64,000 nt of DNA from Thermothielavioides terrestris NRRL 8126. Lineage: Eukaryota; Ascomycota; Sordariomycetes; Sordariales; Chaetomiaceae. Shown piece by piece: positions 46,987-57,154 of the stretch (position 1 is its first letter; every line of letters begins with the position of its first letter). The notes below the pieces were generated by a model. That model did not search any database. It saw only the letters and a list, made by a program, of their open reading frames with translations, and was not told where the DNA came from. Made by a program: the position numbers and the translations under genes. Where the stretch lies: assembly GCF_000226115.1 (NCBI RefSeq), contig NC_016461.1, positions 496,001 through 560,000 on the forward strand, in the 5' to 3' direction.

Positions 46987-47106
46987 GGCTTAGCCTACTT
47001 AAATATATATAATTAGAGGGCTAGACCCCCCTGGCAACGAATACAACGCTCTGAAACGAATAGAAAACTAGGTCCCTATATCTAGGTAGTCTATCACCCC
47101 GATTCA
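46987..47106 (-). repeat. Partial family-2 LTR, reverse
   Basis: About 120 bp matching the beginning of the family-2 LTR in reverse orientation (ggcttagcctacttaaatat to ctatcaccccgattca). Its LTR start faces the forward copy beginning at 47328. Confidence 0.7.
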
Positions 47107-47327
47107 ATAATAGCCCTAGGACAGACCTATAGTAGGCCTATAGTACTTCTACCTTACGTTTAAAATAACATTAGTCTAAACCTATATACGAGCCTCTAAT
47201 AAACTGTATATATAAGAATCGTAGCTTATACTTCTCCTTTTCTCTCCTTAAGGTAGTTATATAGAACATTATACCCTTATCTGCAGACGCTATAAAGCTA
47301 GCACATTACATTTAGAAAAAAAGGCGA

Positions 47328-47780
47328 CCTAGTTTTTCTATTTATTTTAATTTATTATATTTACTACTAAGGGGTCTAGCCCCCTAATCACTTATATTTA
47401 AGTAAGCTAAGCCTATCTTCTTTATTATAAAACAAGTTATTAAATAGTTGTTAATATATATTTATTAATACTATATTAGTAGTTCTTCTTTTTCTAGAAA
47501 AGCTATTAAACCTCTTCTTTCGTTGTTCTACCTCTAATTAAACGATAGGTACTTAAGCTATTAAGCTCTAATCGTATTTTTGTTGCTTCTTGTTCTTTTA
47601 CTATATTCTACTAGATATATCTAAGCTACGTGTCTACCTATTAAGGGGACATCCTTCCTACCACTCGATATGCATTATCTTCATCTGTCTAGAGAGATAC
47701 TGCGTTCCTTTAGGAGCTATCTCGCGTGCTTAGTCCTAGGTATAATAGAGTAGGTTAGTATAGAGGTTTTGCACTACTTA
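47328..47780 (+). repeat. Family-2 LTR, forward, lacking its first ~40 bp
   Basis: Runs from cctagtttttctattt to gcactactta, collinear with the LTRs at 34.8 and 44.7 kb. It is more AT-rich, so more heavily mutated. Confidence 0.7.
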
Positions 47781-47891
47781 AATACTATCTTCATCTATCT
47801 AGAAGAGCACTATATTCCTATAGAAGCTATCTTGCGCGCTTAGTTATAGGTGTAGTAGAGTAGATTGGTATAGATGTTTTATACTACTTTA
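47781..47891 (+). repeat. Tandem duplication of the family-2 LTR end
   Basis: Repeats the last ~110 bp of the LTR just upstream (atcttcatctatctagaaga to tactacttta), giving two LTR 3' ends in tandem. Confidence 0.65.
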
Positions 47892-48049
47892 TTATATTTT
47901 ATGTTGAATTTTATTGCATTTTTAAGCTTTTTATAGTATCTTTCACATTTACAGAGGTAGTCAAATTGATGTAGTTACAAATTGTGATGCCTTATGCTAG
48001 GACGTATTTGTATATAAATTGGGTGTAGAGGTACCCACTTATAAAAGAG

Positions 48050-48165
48050 GTGTCTACTAATTTTATGCCCCTCTCTCCTAGAGAGAGAGAGGGCTACGAA
48101 AATCTCCGCTTTTCAGCCCTCGGCTAACCGTTGACTTCTCCGCTAAACCCCTCCGCTAAACCCCC
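48050..48165 (-). repeat. Border repeat, right copy
   Basis: Inverted counterpart of 20868-20945, extended outward by gttgacttctccgctaaacc and a second cctccgctaaaccc unit. The tandem CCGCTAAACCC motif and gctaaccgttgac resemble a transposon terminal sequence (inference). It ends about 15 bp before the start of the next gene. Confidence 0.55.
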
Positions 48166-48179
48166 TTGCTAGGGAAGAG

Positions 48180-49247
48180 GTGACAAGCTTCAGCCCGTTG
48201 CTCGTCATGGCCACCGTCTATGACTTGCTGACGCAACACTCTACAAACGTCGTTCACAATACTCACTATGTCACACAGAGCAACAAAGAATGGGCCCGCA
48301 ACTACCATCCTATCCGAAATCTGGTCGTCCACAGCTACCATGGCGGCGACGGTCTGGTACACGCGGACTTCGACTCGGCCTTCCTTGGAAGCTACGAGGA
48401 CGACGGGATGCGCATGGACGAGCCCGCCATGGCCCCCAACAAGAGAATATGGCGATTGGAATGCGAGGCCGACTGCGAGCTGTGGTTCCACACCGAGGTC
48501 TCGAACGTTGTCCTGGCTGGTTGGAACCGCTACCCCCAGGTTACGCAGACCTCCCACACCAAGCCGCCGCGCGTTGAGAACATCCCCGAGGAGGTGGACG
48601 CAATGTACACAATCAAATATAGAAATGAGAGAACCGTCATCGCCATCGGGGAGATGAAGAGAAACCTCATCCAAGCAGCCGCGTGGCAGGCGGGCAATGT
48701 CTTGCAAGTCGCAGGCCAAAAGATGCTGTCTCGGGAGCTTCGAGGGTATTACGTGTTATCTAGCTTTTATCATCGCCAGTCACGTTTCCTCTCCAAGGTC
48801 TAACATGGAGCGGGTCACAGGTATGCGGTCAAGTATCAGTCCCCACAGGTGTACTGTTTCGATGGCAAGACACTACTCCTCCTCCAATTCAGAGCCGACA
48901 CGCCCGCCAAGATGATGGACGCAGACTGCCCTGTGGACTGCTGGGTCCTCCCTCGCGAGGGGAGCTTCTACTCGCTGCGGTACGCGCTCTATCGGCTTAT
49001 GGCCCAGGGCTTCAGGCGCTTTCAGGGCATGTGCGCGCTGCCGATCTCGGTCGGGGGCCTCACGCCGCGGTCTCGCCGGTTCTTCAACGGCGTTCCCGTG
49101 TGGCATCCTAATGGAGTCGACCAAGACGAGCACCCGGGCGGCTACGTCCGGTCAGTAAATGGCACGTCAGGGGCGGTCAAGTGGACCCATAGTGAGTCGG
49201 GCGACTTGGTGTGGGAGACTGCGGCGTTCTGGGGCGAACACGCTTAG
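48180..49247 (+). CDS. Fungal accessory protein with GEMK motif, possibly PD-(D/E)XK nuclease-like
   Basis: Exon 1 48180-48745 and exon 2 48821-49247, with a 75-bp intron that joins ELRG to YAVKYQSPQVYCFDG in frame; 330 residues, or 321 from the more likely Met at 48207 (MATVYDLLTQHSTNVV). No signal peptide or membrane segment. Recognisable family blocks are VIAIGEMKRNLI, QKMLSRELRGYAVKY, CPVDCWVLPREG and LRYALYRLMAQGFRRFQG. I know these from uncharacterised proteins in many filamentous fungi. The Glu-x-Lys in GEMK after a beta-like strand, with an upstream acidic EEVDAM, is compatible with a restriction-endonuease-like core (inference). GC content and codon use match region 1, not the surrounding repeats. 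It converges on the kinase-like gene with 56 bp between stops. Confidence 0.8.
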
Positions 49248-49303
49248 CAGTGAAGTCTCATTGTCAAGACGCGAGCAGGACGGTCCGGAGAGTGTTTCTT
49301 AGG

Positions 49304-50184
49304 TTATTTATCTATGGTTACCAAACCGTCCGTCCACAAGCAGAGTTGGTGCTCCTCGTAGCACTCCGCAAGGCGCTTCACTTCCGACTCAATAAGAGAT
49401 GAAATCAATTGTTTGTCAGTCAGACCATCGCTTACTCGCTCGAGATCAACAACCATGATCTTGTCGCCGACGAGGTGGTAGTTATCGAGTTTGCTGTCGT
49501 CTTGCAAGATACCGAATGGCAAAAACGCGTCTAGGGCTTGGCGCATCATACGCTGAAAGTCGCCCAGGTCCAACAGGCCTCCCTCAGGGGTCGCCAGACA
49601 TACGCCGCCAATGTCCGACAATAACAAGGCCCGCGTGCCTTTGTATCGAAGTTGGCCAAAGCACCTCGGGATGACGACGTCCTGCAACGGTGCGAGCTTC
49701 GCATATGTCGCCTTCTCCGTCTCAAATTCCGCGTCCCAGCCGTCCTTTTGCTTCTTGAGAACCAATTGGCCAGGCAAGGCCCACTCAGGGAAGCATGACT
49801 GAAACCAGATTTGAGCTGGGCGCGGGAGAAGGGAGTTCACCAGAGCTTGGATGATCTGCTGCACAACCGAAGGCTGCACGCGGAGACGCAGTACGTGTCG
49901 ATGGACGCCGTCGGCCGGCGTGGCTGTTGCGTGAATGACGCGCGTCCGAAATCGAAACCGCTATTCAAGGTCAGCAACATGCATACAATGGAGAAGCAGT
50001 GCAGGTAAGCGCGCGTACTTACAATTGCGCGAGAAGGCTGCTCAGCGTTGTAGAAATTCGGCCGCAGTTTTAAGCGCCCTTGGGGCCGCCGAACTGGAGG
50101 TGGTGGAATCGCACGGAACGACCGGCCACAAAAACTCGCTGTCGGATTTCGGGTATCGCCGGCCATTGTATGTGCAGCAGCCAT
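49304..50184 (-). CDS. Diverged protein-kinase-like protein
   Basis: Exon 1 50184-50023 and exon 2 49960-49304, with a 62-bp intron at phase 0 and a ctgac branch-like site; 272 residues. The N-terminus is basic (RRPQGRLKLRP). Kinase-like features are LVLKKQKDGWDAEFETEKATYAKL (candidate ATP-lysine and helix-C Glu), a hinge-like ALLLSDIGG, the catalytic loop LQDDSKLDN (Asp and Asn spaced as in HxDx4N but with Gln for His) and VVDLE in place of DFG. It is shorter than a normal kinase domain and lacks the usual C-lobe, so it is either a minimal fungal kinase-like/APH-like protein or a pseudokinase. Related proteins occur in filamentous fungi (recalled, not checked). Not obviously RIP-mutated. Confidence 0.75.
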
Positions 50185-50538
50185 GGCGGTAATATGCGCT
50201 GAGATGGGAAAGTTCGATTTCCTTTCGATTCAGGTTGGTAGGGTTAGGCAAGATCCCTGCCGACTCGAGCCTGTGGTGGAAACGTTGAGCACATTCGCAT
50301 AGACTACGGAGATGGAAATTCTGCCCCACCTCACCTACGAACTTGAAGGTAGTTAACCCTAACCCCAACTTTATACTCACCACCGAGCCCTAGCCTCGCT
50401 CAGCACCCTGTTTTACACTAGGCTGTAAGAGGCAGCACAAGCCACCTGTAAAAATTAAGACTTCGTTAGCAGCTGGAAGTTGCTTTTAGCACCATCGATC
50501 TTAGCATATATACTTAGGATAATAAGCTACTTTCACCT
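50185..50538. promoter_or_regulatory. Upstream region of kinase-like gene with TTAGGG-type motifs
   Basis: Contains GGTAGGGTTAGGC at 50238-50250 and TTAACCCTAACCCCAA at 50353-50368, telo-box-like motifs in both orientations 55-185 bp upstream of the start. Composition turns AT-rich after about 50450, ending the gene island. Confidence 0.5.
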
Positions 50539-50764
50539 ATTGATTTTTGTTACACGCAGATGGTCCTCGGTGACTATCTAACGATAAATGTGTAAGGATA
50601 AGAAAGATTAATGTAGGAAGACAGACTGTATCAACATACTTTTATAACATATACTAGTGTTTAGGAGTGCCGCCTCATCGGCTAACGAGGCTGAGAGGCA
50701 TTGATCTTTCTCATCCTTATACGTTTACCGCTAGATGGTCACCGAGCACCATCTGCGTGTAACA
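50539..50764. repeat. Palindromic derivative of the family-1 LTR
   Basis: Begins TGTTACACGCAGATGGT and ends ACCATCTGCGTGTAACA. About 65 bp of the family-1 LTR start lies forward on the left, and about 150 bp of the same LTR start lies in reverse on the right, joined at about 50605-50620. No clear target duplication flanks it. Confidence 0.75.
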
Positions 50765-51249
50765 GTAGGACTAAAAGAACTTATACACTACCCTATGTAC
50801 CCTCCTTACTATAGAGGGTGAGGATGCCGACGTCGACAATAATGAAGATAATAACGACAACGACAACGAAGAGTATACGCCTACGCTCGTCAAGGGCAAG
50901 GGCAAGGGTAAAGCAAAGGTGGCTATACCTACTAAGAAGTCTAAGAAGGCTAAAAAGGCTAAGAAGGAGGAGAGCAAGGAGGAGGACGAAGATAAGGATA
51001 AGGATAAGGAGGACACCTACCCTAGTATCGACTAGGAGGCGTTGGCGTATAGGGTAGCTATGGCGGTACTCGCTATATTTACCCCTAAGAAGAAGAAGGG
51101 CGGTAAGTAGTTTTATATTTTTGTCTATTGTTTTATAGATATAGGTACCCTCTACTTCGTTTTATATTAGTGTATATTTCTATTCTTAGTTTATTTTTTA
51201 TTTATACCTTGTATTCCTATCTCTCTAATTGTCTCTTTGAACTATATAA
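50765..51249 (+). pseudogene. Lys/Asp/Glu-rich coding remnant
   Basis: Plus-strand frame reading ...EDADVDNNEDNNDNDN, KGKGKGKAKVAIPTKKSKK, AKKAKKEESKEEDEDKDKD, then TYPSID-stop and a short tail ending TPKKKKGGK before a stop at about 51107. It looks like the charged C-terminal tail of a chromatin- or repeat-associated protein, or a low-complexity transposon ORF. No upstream part was found, so I treat it as a fragment. Confidence 0.35.
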
Positions 51250-54200
51250 CGTATATTCTATAGGTTAAGGAGCTTCCTAAAGTGTTTAAACTTCTAGTAA
51301 GTCAATACCTTTATTAGCCTATCTATAAGTATCTCTATAGTTGGTAAATACACAACCTTAAAAGACCCTTTTATATATTTCTAACGTAGCTATATATTAT
51401 AGATATCAATATAACGTAGCTAAGTATTAATATATTTGTTCTCGCCTACTATAAGGCGAATAGTCTATATATTGTTATAAAATAGAGTCTAAGGTATACT
51501 GAGTTCAAGCTATAAGTCGCTAAGGAATCGCTTAAACGCCATTGTCTCCTACACTATAGTAGATAGAGCGAGGAGCTCCGCCTCTATAGACGAGGTTGTA
51601 ACTATATTTTGATGTATAGCCTTCTAATAAATGAGCCTACTGAATAGAGAGATAAGGTAGCCCTATAATGACCTATATATATTAGGGTCATCTATATATA
51701 ATACGTCCTCTATAATAAGTAGGATCTATATAAGAGCAATATTCTATAGTATACCCTTAAACTAAATAGCGAGGAAGTGTATATTAAAGAGGTAGAAGAT
51801 TATATACTTTATAGTATCAATGTATATTCCTAAGAGGTTCGTTAAAAAGTATAAAAGCAACAAAGCTAGGAACGCGACCTCTATATATAGTACGACTATA
51901 GTATAGAGTAGCGACTTAACTAGCTCTTAAAACAGTTTGATCTATATATAAGTAGCTATACTAATGAACTTACGAAGCTCTATTATAGGGAGAGAGATAC
52001 TTAGAAAGGTAATTTAACCTATAAGACCAAAGTGTTTTACAATCTTCTTAATATACTAGTCGAGGTAGAGCTAGATCTTACGTTGTATATAGTTGTAGAT
52101 CACCCTAATACCTAGGAACTAAGCTACGTCGCCCTTTTTATATACTTTGTACTTCGCTTTTAAAGCGTTAATAATCCTTTGAGCTTGTTTTATATAGTCT
52201 CTATAGTAGAAGACTAGATAGTCATTAACATAGAATAGTACAAGTATATACCGCTAGCGGTTGAAGAATAAATATAGTTCCTTAGGCGAAGCTATAAGGC
52301 TAAGCTTCCAAAGTGAGCTAGAGAACTCTCGATACTAGAGCAATAGAGATTCTCGTAGGCTATATAGAGCTCTCTATAGTTCTATAAGAAATCTAGGCTC
52401 CTCGAACCCTTTAGGCATCTTATAGATAATACCCTTAGGCAAGTCTATATTTAAGAACGCCTATACTACGTTGAACTGCTTAACCTTAAGATTAAACTAT
52501 ACTACAATAGCTATCATTATATAGAACGAGCGTATTATAAATATAGCTATATAGGTGCTTTGCAAAGTAGTAAGCTCCTAAAGATCCCCTTAGACGTAGA
52601 TACGCGACTTGCACTTCTTAAAGTTACTATCCTAATTAAACTTATAGATAAAAACCTACTTAAGAGGTAGTAGTCTCCCTTTGAAGCTCCTATATAGAAT
52701 CTTACGCTATATCTTCCTATTGACAAGATTATAAATCTCTTCCTTAGCTACTTTTATAAACTTATACCCTTTAAGGTAGTTGGCGAGATCTTTCTAGTGC
52801 TTAGGAAGCTTAGTAAAGTCGTCGAAATGTATTTGAAGCCTACTTAGTATTGCCCTAGGATATATATTACAATGTTAGTAGACTGCTACTATAAAAACTA
52901 TATATAATATATAATGTTAGATGCTATCGCCCTTTTATAGAGCGTTTATAGGGTTATCTAAAAATATATAGCTAAATAAATGCTATATATACTAATCTAG
53001 TATATCAATGCCCTCTTTATAATATATAGGGGCTACAAAGTATACTAGACTGCTACTTCCGTTTATACTACTACTAGGAGACTATCTATAGATTTGTCTT
53101 AACTAATGAGTTAATAGTCTATATATCTTATATATATATTTACGCTTCTCCTTTGCTAATAGAGCTATAGGTATTCTAAAATTAGGCTAAGAACTATAGT
53201 TTAAAATATTTTCCTAATCGTCTAGAGCCTTTAGCTAATCGCTAGGGTAGTCGACCTCCTCTCTAGAACTAGGAGTATCAACTATAGCAGCACTTGCCAT
53301 TATATTGCCCTAGCTAACACTCCTAGCTATACCGCTAGCGACGCTACTATTAGCGTCTTCGTCAACTATATTAGGGGCCTCCAATGATACAGTTCCTACT
53401 GTTCTACTGTCACTGCTAGTACTATAATTAGTAGGGGGGCCGCTCTCTCTAGACACTTCTAGGCGTTCTTAGTATAGCTCCGAAGTTAGTTTTAGAGTAT
53501 AAAGACTACTAGTAGGCTCTTTATCTAAACTCTAGCTACAATACTCAAGTACTTCTATACCCCCTAGATAGGATAATAGAGAGTAGGGAGGAGCCTACCC
53601 TTCTAGTTCCTATTTAGCTATACCCCCTAGATGTCTTAGAGAGCTAGGAACCGTTATAGAATCTTTATAGGCATTTATAACTCTGAATAGCACTGCTTTA
53701 GCGTCCTAAAGCTCTATAGGGAGTTCGATAAGCTTAACAACCTTTTTAGTAACTACTATTGATTGAGTATCAAGCTACTCCTTGCCCTTTTAGTAGAATA
53801 TACATTTGTCAAATGTTATATTGTATATTGTAATAACCTTCTTAAGTTTTAGTACCTAGATATAATAAATGTTGGACGCCCTATATCTAATAATATACCT
53901 AATATACGCTCTAGGCTTAACCTTCCTAATACGTTTCTCAATCCCCTTTTTATACTCCTTCGATAGTAGGTACACTTAGTAGCTATATATATAAATGCCG
54001 CCCTAGTCGAGGCGTAGGTTAGCAGTCAATGTATATACTAGACTAGGCTAATACTAGTAGAACTATTGTTTAAACTAAGAGTCGAGTACCTTGTTTAGTA
54101 AGCGGTAGTTATAAACGTAATTTAGGCTTATACTATATAAGTATATAGCTACAACCATCGACTCTAGCTATAGGTTCTAAGGAAGTCTAGCGTATATAAG

Positions 54201-54640
54201 TATTATAATACTCTTAGTAATAAGTTCTTTGCCTATATATTCTCAACTACTATTAGGCTCTTTAGTATCTAAAGGCGTAACCTCTAAATCGATACTCTGC
54301 TCCTACGTCTAAAGCTTATACGCTATATATCCTTTAATACTAATGACACTAGTGTCGCTATCCTACCTAATTTTGTAGATAGACAACCTAAACTAGTGTT
54401 TTACCTAGCGTTTAAAGTATATAAGCTTATTGTATATATTATTATATATCTTATATATAAGAGGAGTTGTAAAAAGCTTTCTATTATATTTATCTTTAAT
54501 AACTAGTAGCTAGTTCAAACTATTAAACGTTTTTAGAAAGTTGAATAGGTTCTAAAAGACCCTCTAAAATAGGCGTAGTGACAGCTTCGATAGTAGGTAG
54601 CACGAAATGACCTATTCTATATATGCCTATATATTATTAT
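51250..54640 (-). mobile_element. Ty1/Copia-type retrotransposon remnant
   Basis: Minus-strand RT-like sequence includes RYILVLFYVNDYLVFY (the YVDD box appears as YVND at 52232-52221), then IINALKAKYKVYKKGDVA and FLGIRVI, the standard Copia RT order. RNase H-like sequence lies towards 51300-51900 and integrase-end sequence towards 53750-54600. A Ser/Pro-like linker at 53225-53700 is repeated at 46330-46800. LTRs were not located; both ends are approximate. Stops and the Asp-to-Asn change fit RIP. Confidence 0.7.
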
Positions 54641-56655
54641 TATTATTATTAATCTTATATCGAAGAGGCACTTAGTGCCTCGCCACTAAGGGCAAGTGGT
54701 CTCTCCACCTCTATATATATACCACTTACGCGCTACGCCTACGCCGTATTCCCGCTATATAGGGCAGGCCTCCCTAGTTCCCTCCCTCCAACTCGCTAGA
54801 ACTCACCTTTCCGGCCTAGTAGCGACGGAGATATAGCGGCCTATACAGCCTATTGCACGCCACTTATATGTCTAGTACGCTCCTAACGTAGGCGCTATAG
54901 CCGCTAGGTATACTATATACTTACGAGGAGCAGCTAGAGGCCGACCTTTCTACGCCTCTTCCTCCTCTTCCTACGCCTTTTGCCTACGCCTAAGTCTTCG
55001 TAGCTAGCCGCTAGAGGCTCCTCTACTACATCGCCCTAGCTACTACGCTCCTACTACGTATCTATAGCGCTCTCTATAGCTCCTCTATATCCTACCTTGC
55101 CTTTAACATTTAGTTTAAACGCTAGCCGATATTCCTATAGGCGCCTAGTATATATTAGCTAACCTATAATCTTCTAAGCGCCTCTCCTACTTCTAAGTAA
55201 TGTAAGTAGCGTATACTGATCTTAGATATAAGGTCTGCCTATAGTGACTATAGGGTCTTTATAATATATTGTAAAATAGGCGATAGTCTTAGGAGCTTCG
55301 CTATAGCGGTAGAGCAATATAGGTATATCTAGCACTCTCTTCTAAAATAGGAACTGCCTAAGGCCAATAGCCCTAGTGTATACCTATATAAGGAGAGAGC
55401 TCTATACTTTACTAAGATCCTTATATATCTATAGTACTTAAGTAGGGGGCTCTAAGGTATATAGGTCTACTACTTCTCTATAGTGTACCCTTTCTAGCCT
55501 CTTAGCGTCTATATAATGTATCTATAGCTCCCTATATACCTTCTACTGCTCTACTATAGCTATATCTACGTTGGTATATAGCTATAGCTCTTAGGGCCTT
55601 TAATCGCTATCCTCGTTACTCTCGCCTTACGCCTCCGCTACTATCGCCAAATAGTGTATAAAGAGCTAATCCTTAGCCTATAGCTACTTCTATTTTATAG
55701 GGGACTTCTCTATAGCTAGCTATGCCACTTGGGTATAGCGTATATAGCGCTACCTCTTCAATCTTAACGCTACCTTTATATAGATATTATATAAAAGCTA
55801 TGTAAGCCCAGTGTTCTAGAGCCTCTACTCGATATACGCCACCTAGCGGTTGAAGTATAGGTCGATAAGGGGTACCTAGGTCTCGCTTTCTAGGTTGTAG
55901 ATTAGTGTAGCCTTATATACGTTAGCTACTACTTAGAGGTAGCCTAATTACATTGCGTTAAAGCTATATACAATCTTGTAGAGGGTCCCTTCGACTAGCG
56001 TTGGAATATACTACGCCGCTACTCTATATAAGAGGACACTTCGGATAACCTTTATATAGATCTCCTAGATTTATATAATATATACCCTATACGTCTTTGC
56101 TACAAGCCTTATAAGGGTGAACTTTTATATAGCTATCTTAGCCTCTACCGCCTTTTTATATATTTGAAATAAGAGCTTATAGTCTAGCTATACGCCTAAG
56201 AACTTTACCGACTCTACTAGCGTAAGCCTAGGCTAATCTTCGCCAAGGATATTAACGACCTTTATATATAGCTATTACGCTCTTATAAAGTAAATAAGCT
56301 TGCTCTTCGCTAGTTCGAACTATATTCTTCGCTCTATAGCCTACTTCTTATACTTGGTAAATCCCCTCTCTAGTATATAGCAATACACTAGTATATCCTA
56401 CCTAAATATAAGAAGGTTAATGTTATCTATGTACCCGATTATTAGAAGCCTAGTATACGCCTCGAGGACGTAAAACAGGGGGGTAATAAAGAGGATAAAC
56501 AGTGCTAGCGATAGTGGCAAACCCTATAGTATACCCTACCTCAGGGTCGTTGGCTTAGCTATAACCCTATTGAACTATAGACGCGCTATACGATCTTCGA
56601 AGTAGCTCTTTAGAAGTATAATCAGCTTTCTCTCGAAGCCTATTTCCTAGAGTAT
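54641..56655 (-). mobile_element. Tad-like LINE (non-LTR retrotransposon) fragment
   Basis: Minus-strand RT with GFERKLIILLKSYFEDR, LPLSLALFILFITPLFYVLE and YIDNINLLIF (the FADD-type box at 56433-56422), then FELAKSKLIYFIRA. This is the LINE RT pattern found in Tad1-type elements. Downstream in minus sense is a GC-richer 3' part that ends in an (AAT)n-like tail at about 54640-54655, the usual LINE tail. The 5' part is cut by the LTR starting at 56656. Confidence 0.75.
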
Positions 56656-57154
56656 TGAAATAGTGCAAAACCTCTATACCAACCTACCCCACCACACCTA
56701 GGATCAGGCGCGCGAGATAGCTCTTAAAGGAATGCAGTATACCTCTAGACGGATGAAGATAGTACGTATCGAGTAGTAAGAAGGATGTCTCCTAAGAGGA
56801 AGACATATGGCTTAGGTACGTCTAGTAGGATACAGTAGAAAGATAAAAGACAATAAGAATACGGTTAGAGCTCAACAGCTCGAATACCTACCGTCTAGAC
56901 AGAGGTAGAACAACGAAAGGAGAGGCTCAATAGCTTTCTTAGAAGAAGGAAGACTATCAACGTAGTGTCAACGAACGTATATTGACAATTGCTTTATATC
57001 TTATTTAATAATAAAGAAGATAGGCTTAGCCTACTTAAATATATATAATTAGAGGGCTAGACCCTTTAACAACGAATGCAACGCTCCAAGATAAATAGAA
57101 AAGTAGAAAAACTAGGTCCCCCTATATCTAGGTAGTCTATTACCCTAATCTACA
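56656..57154 (-). repeat. Family-2 LTR (3' LTR of minus-strand element)
   Basis: 499 bp. In minus sense it starts TGTAGATTAGGGTAATAGAC and ends GCACTATTTCA. It is the least mutated family-2 LTR by eye and directly abuts the LINE fragment on its left. Confidence 0.84.

Noticed and set aside
20930..48060. Mitochondrial or bacterial origin of the AT-rich DNA
   Set aside because: It is built of nuclear-type LTR retrotransposons with transition-type decay; no mitochondrial genes.
48080..48110. CRISPR-like or other array from repeated GA/CT blocks
   Set aside because: Simple GA/CT runs without regular spacers; a eukaryotic context.
48180..48803. Single-exon 207-residue version of the GEMK gene
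   Set aside because: Reading through 48746 loses the family block YAVKYQSPQVYCFDG; the GT-AG intron restores it in frame.
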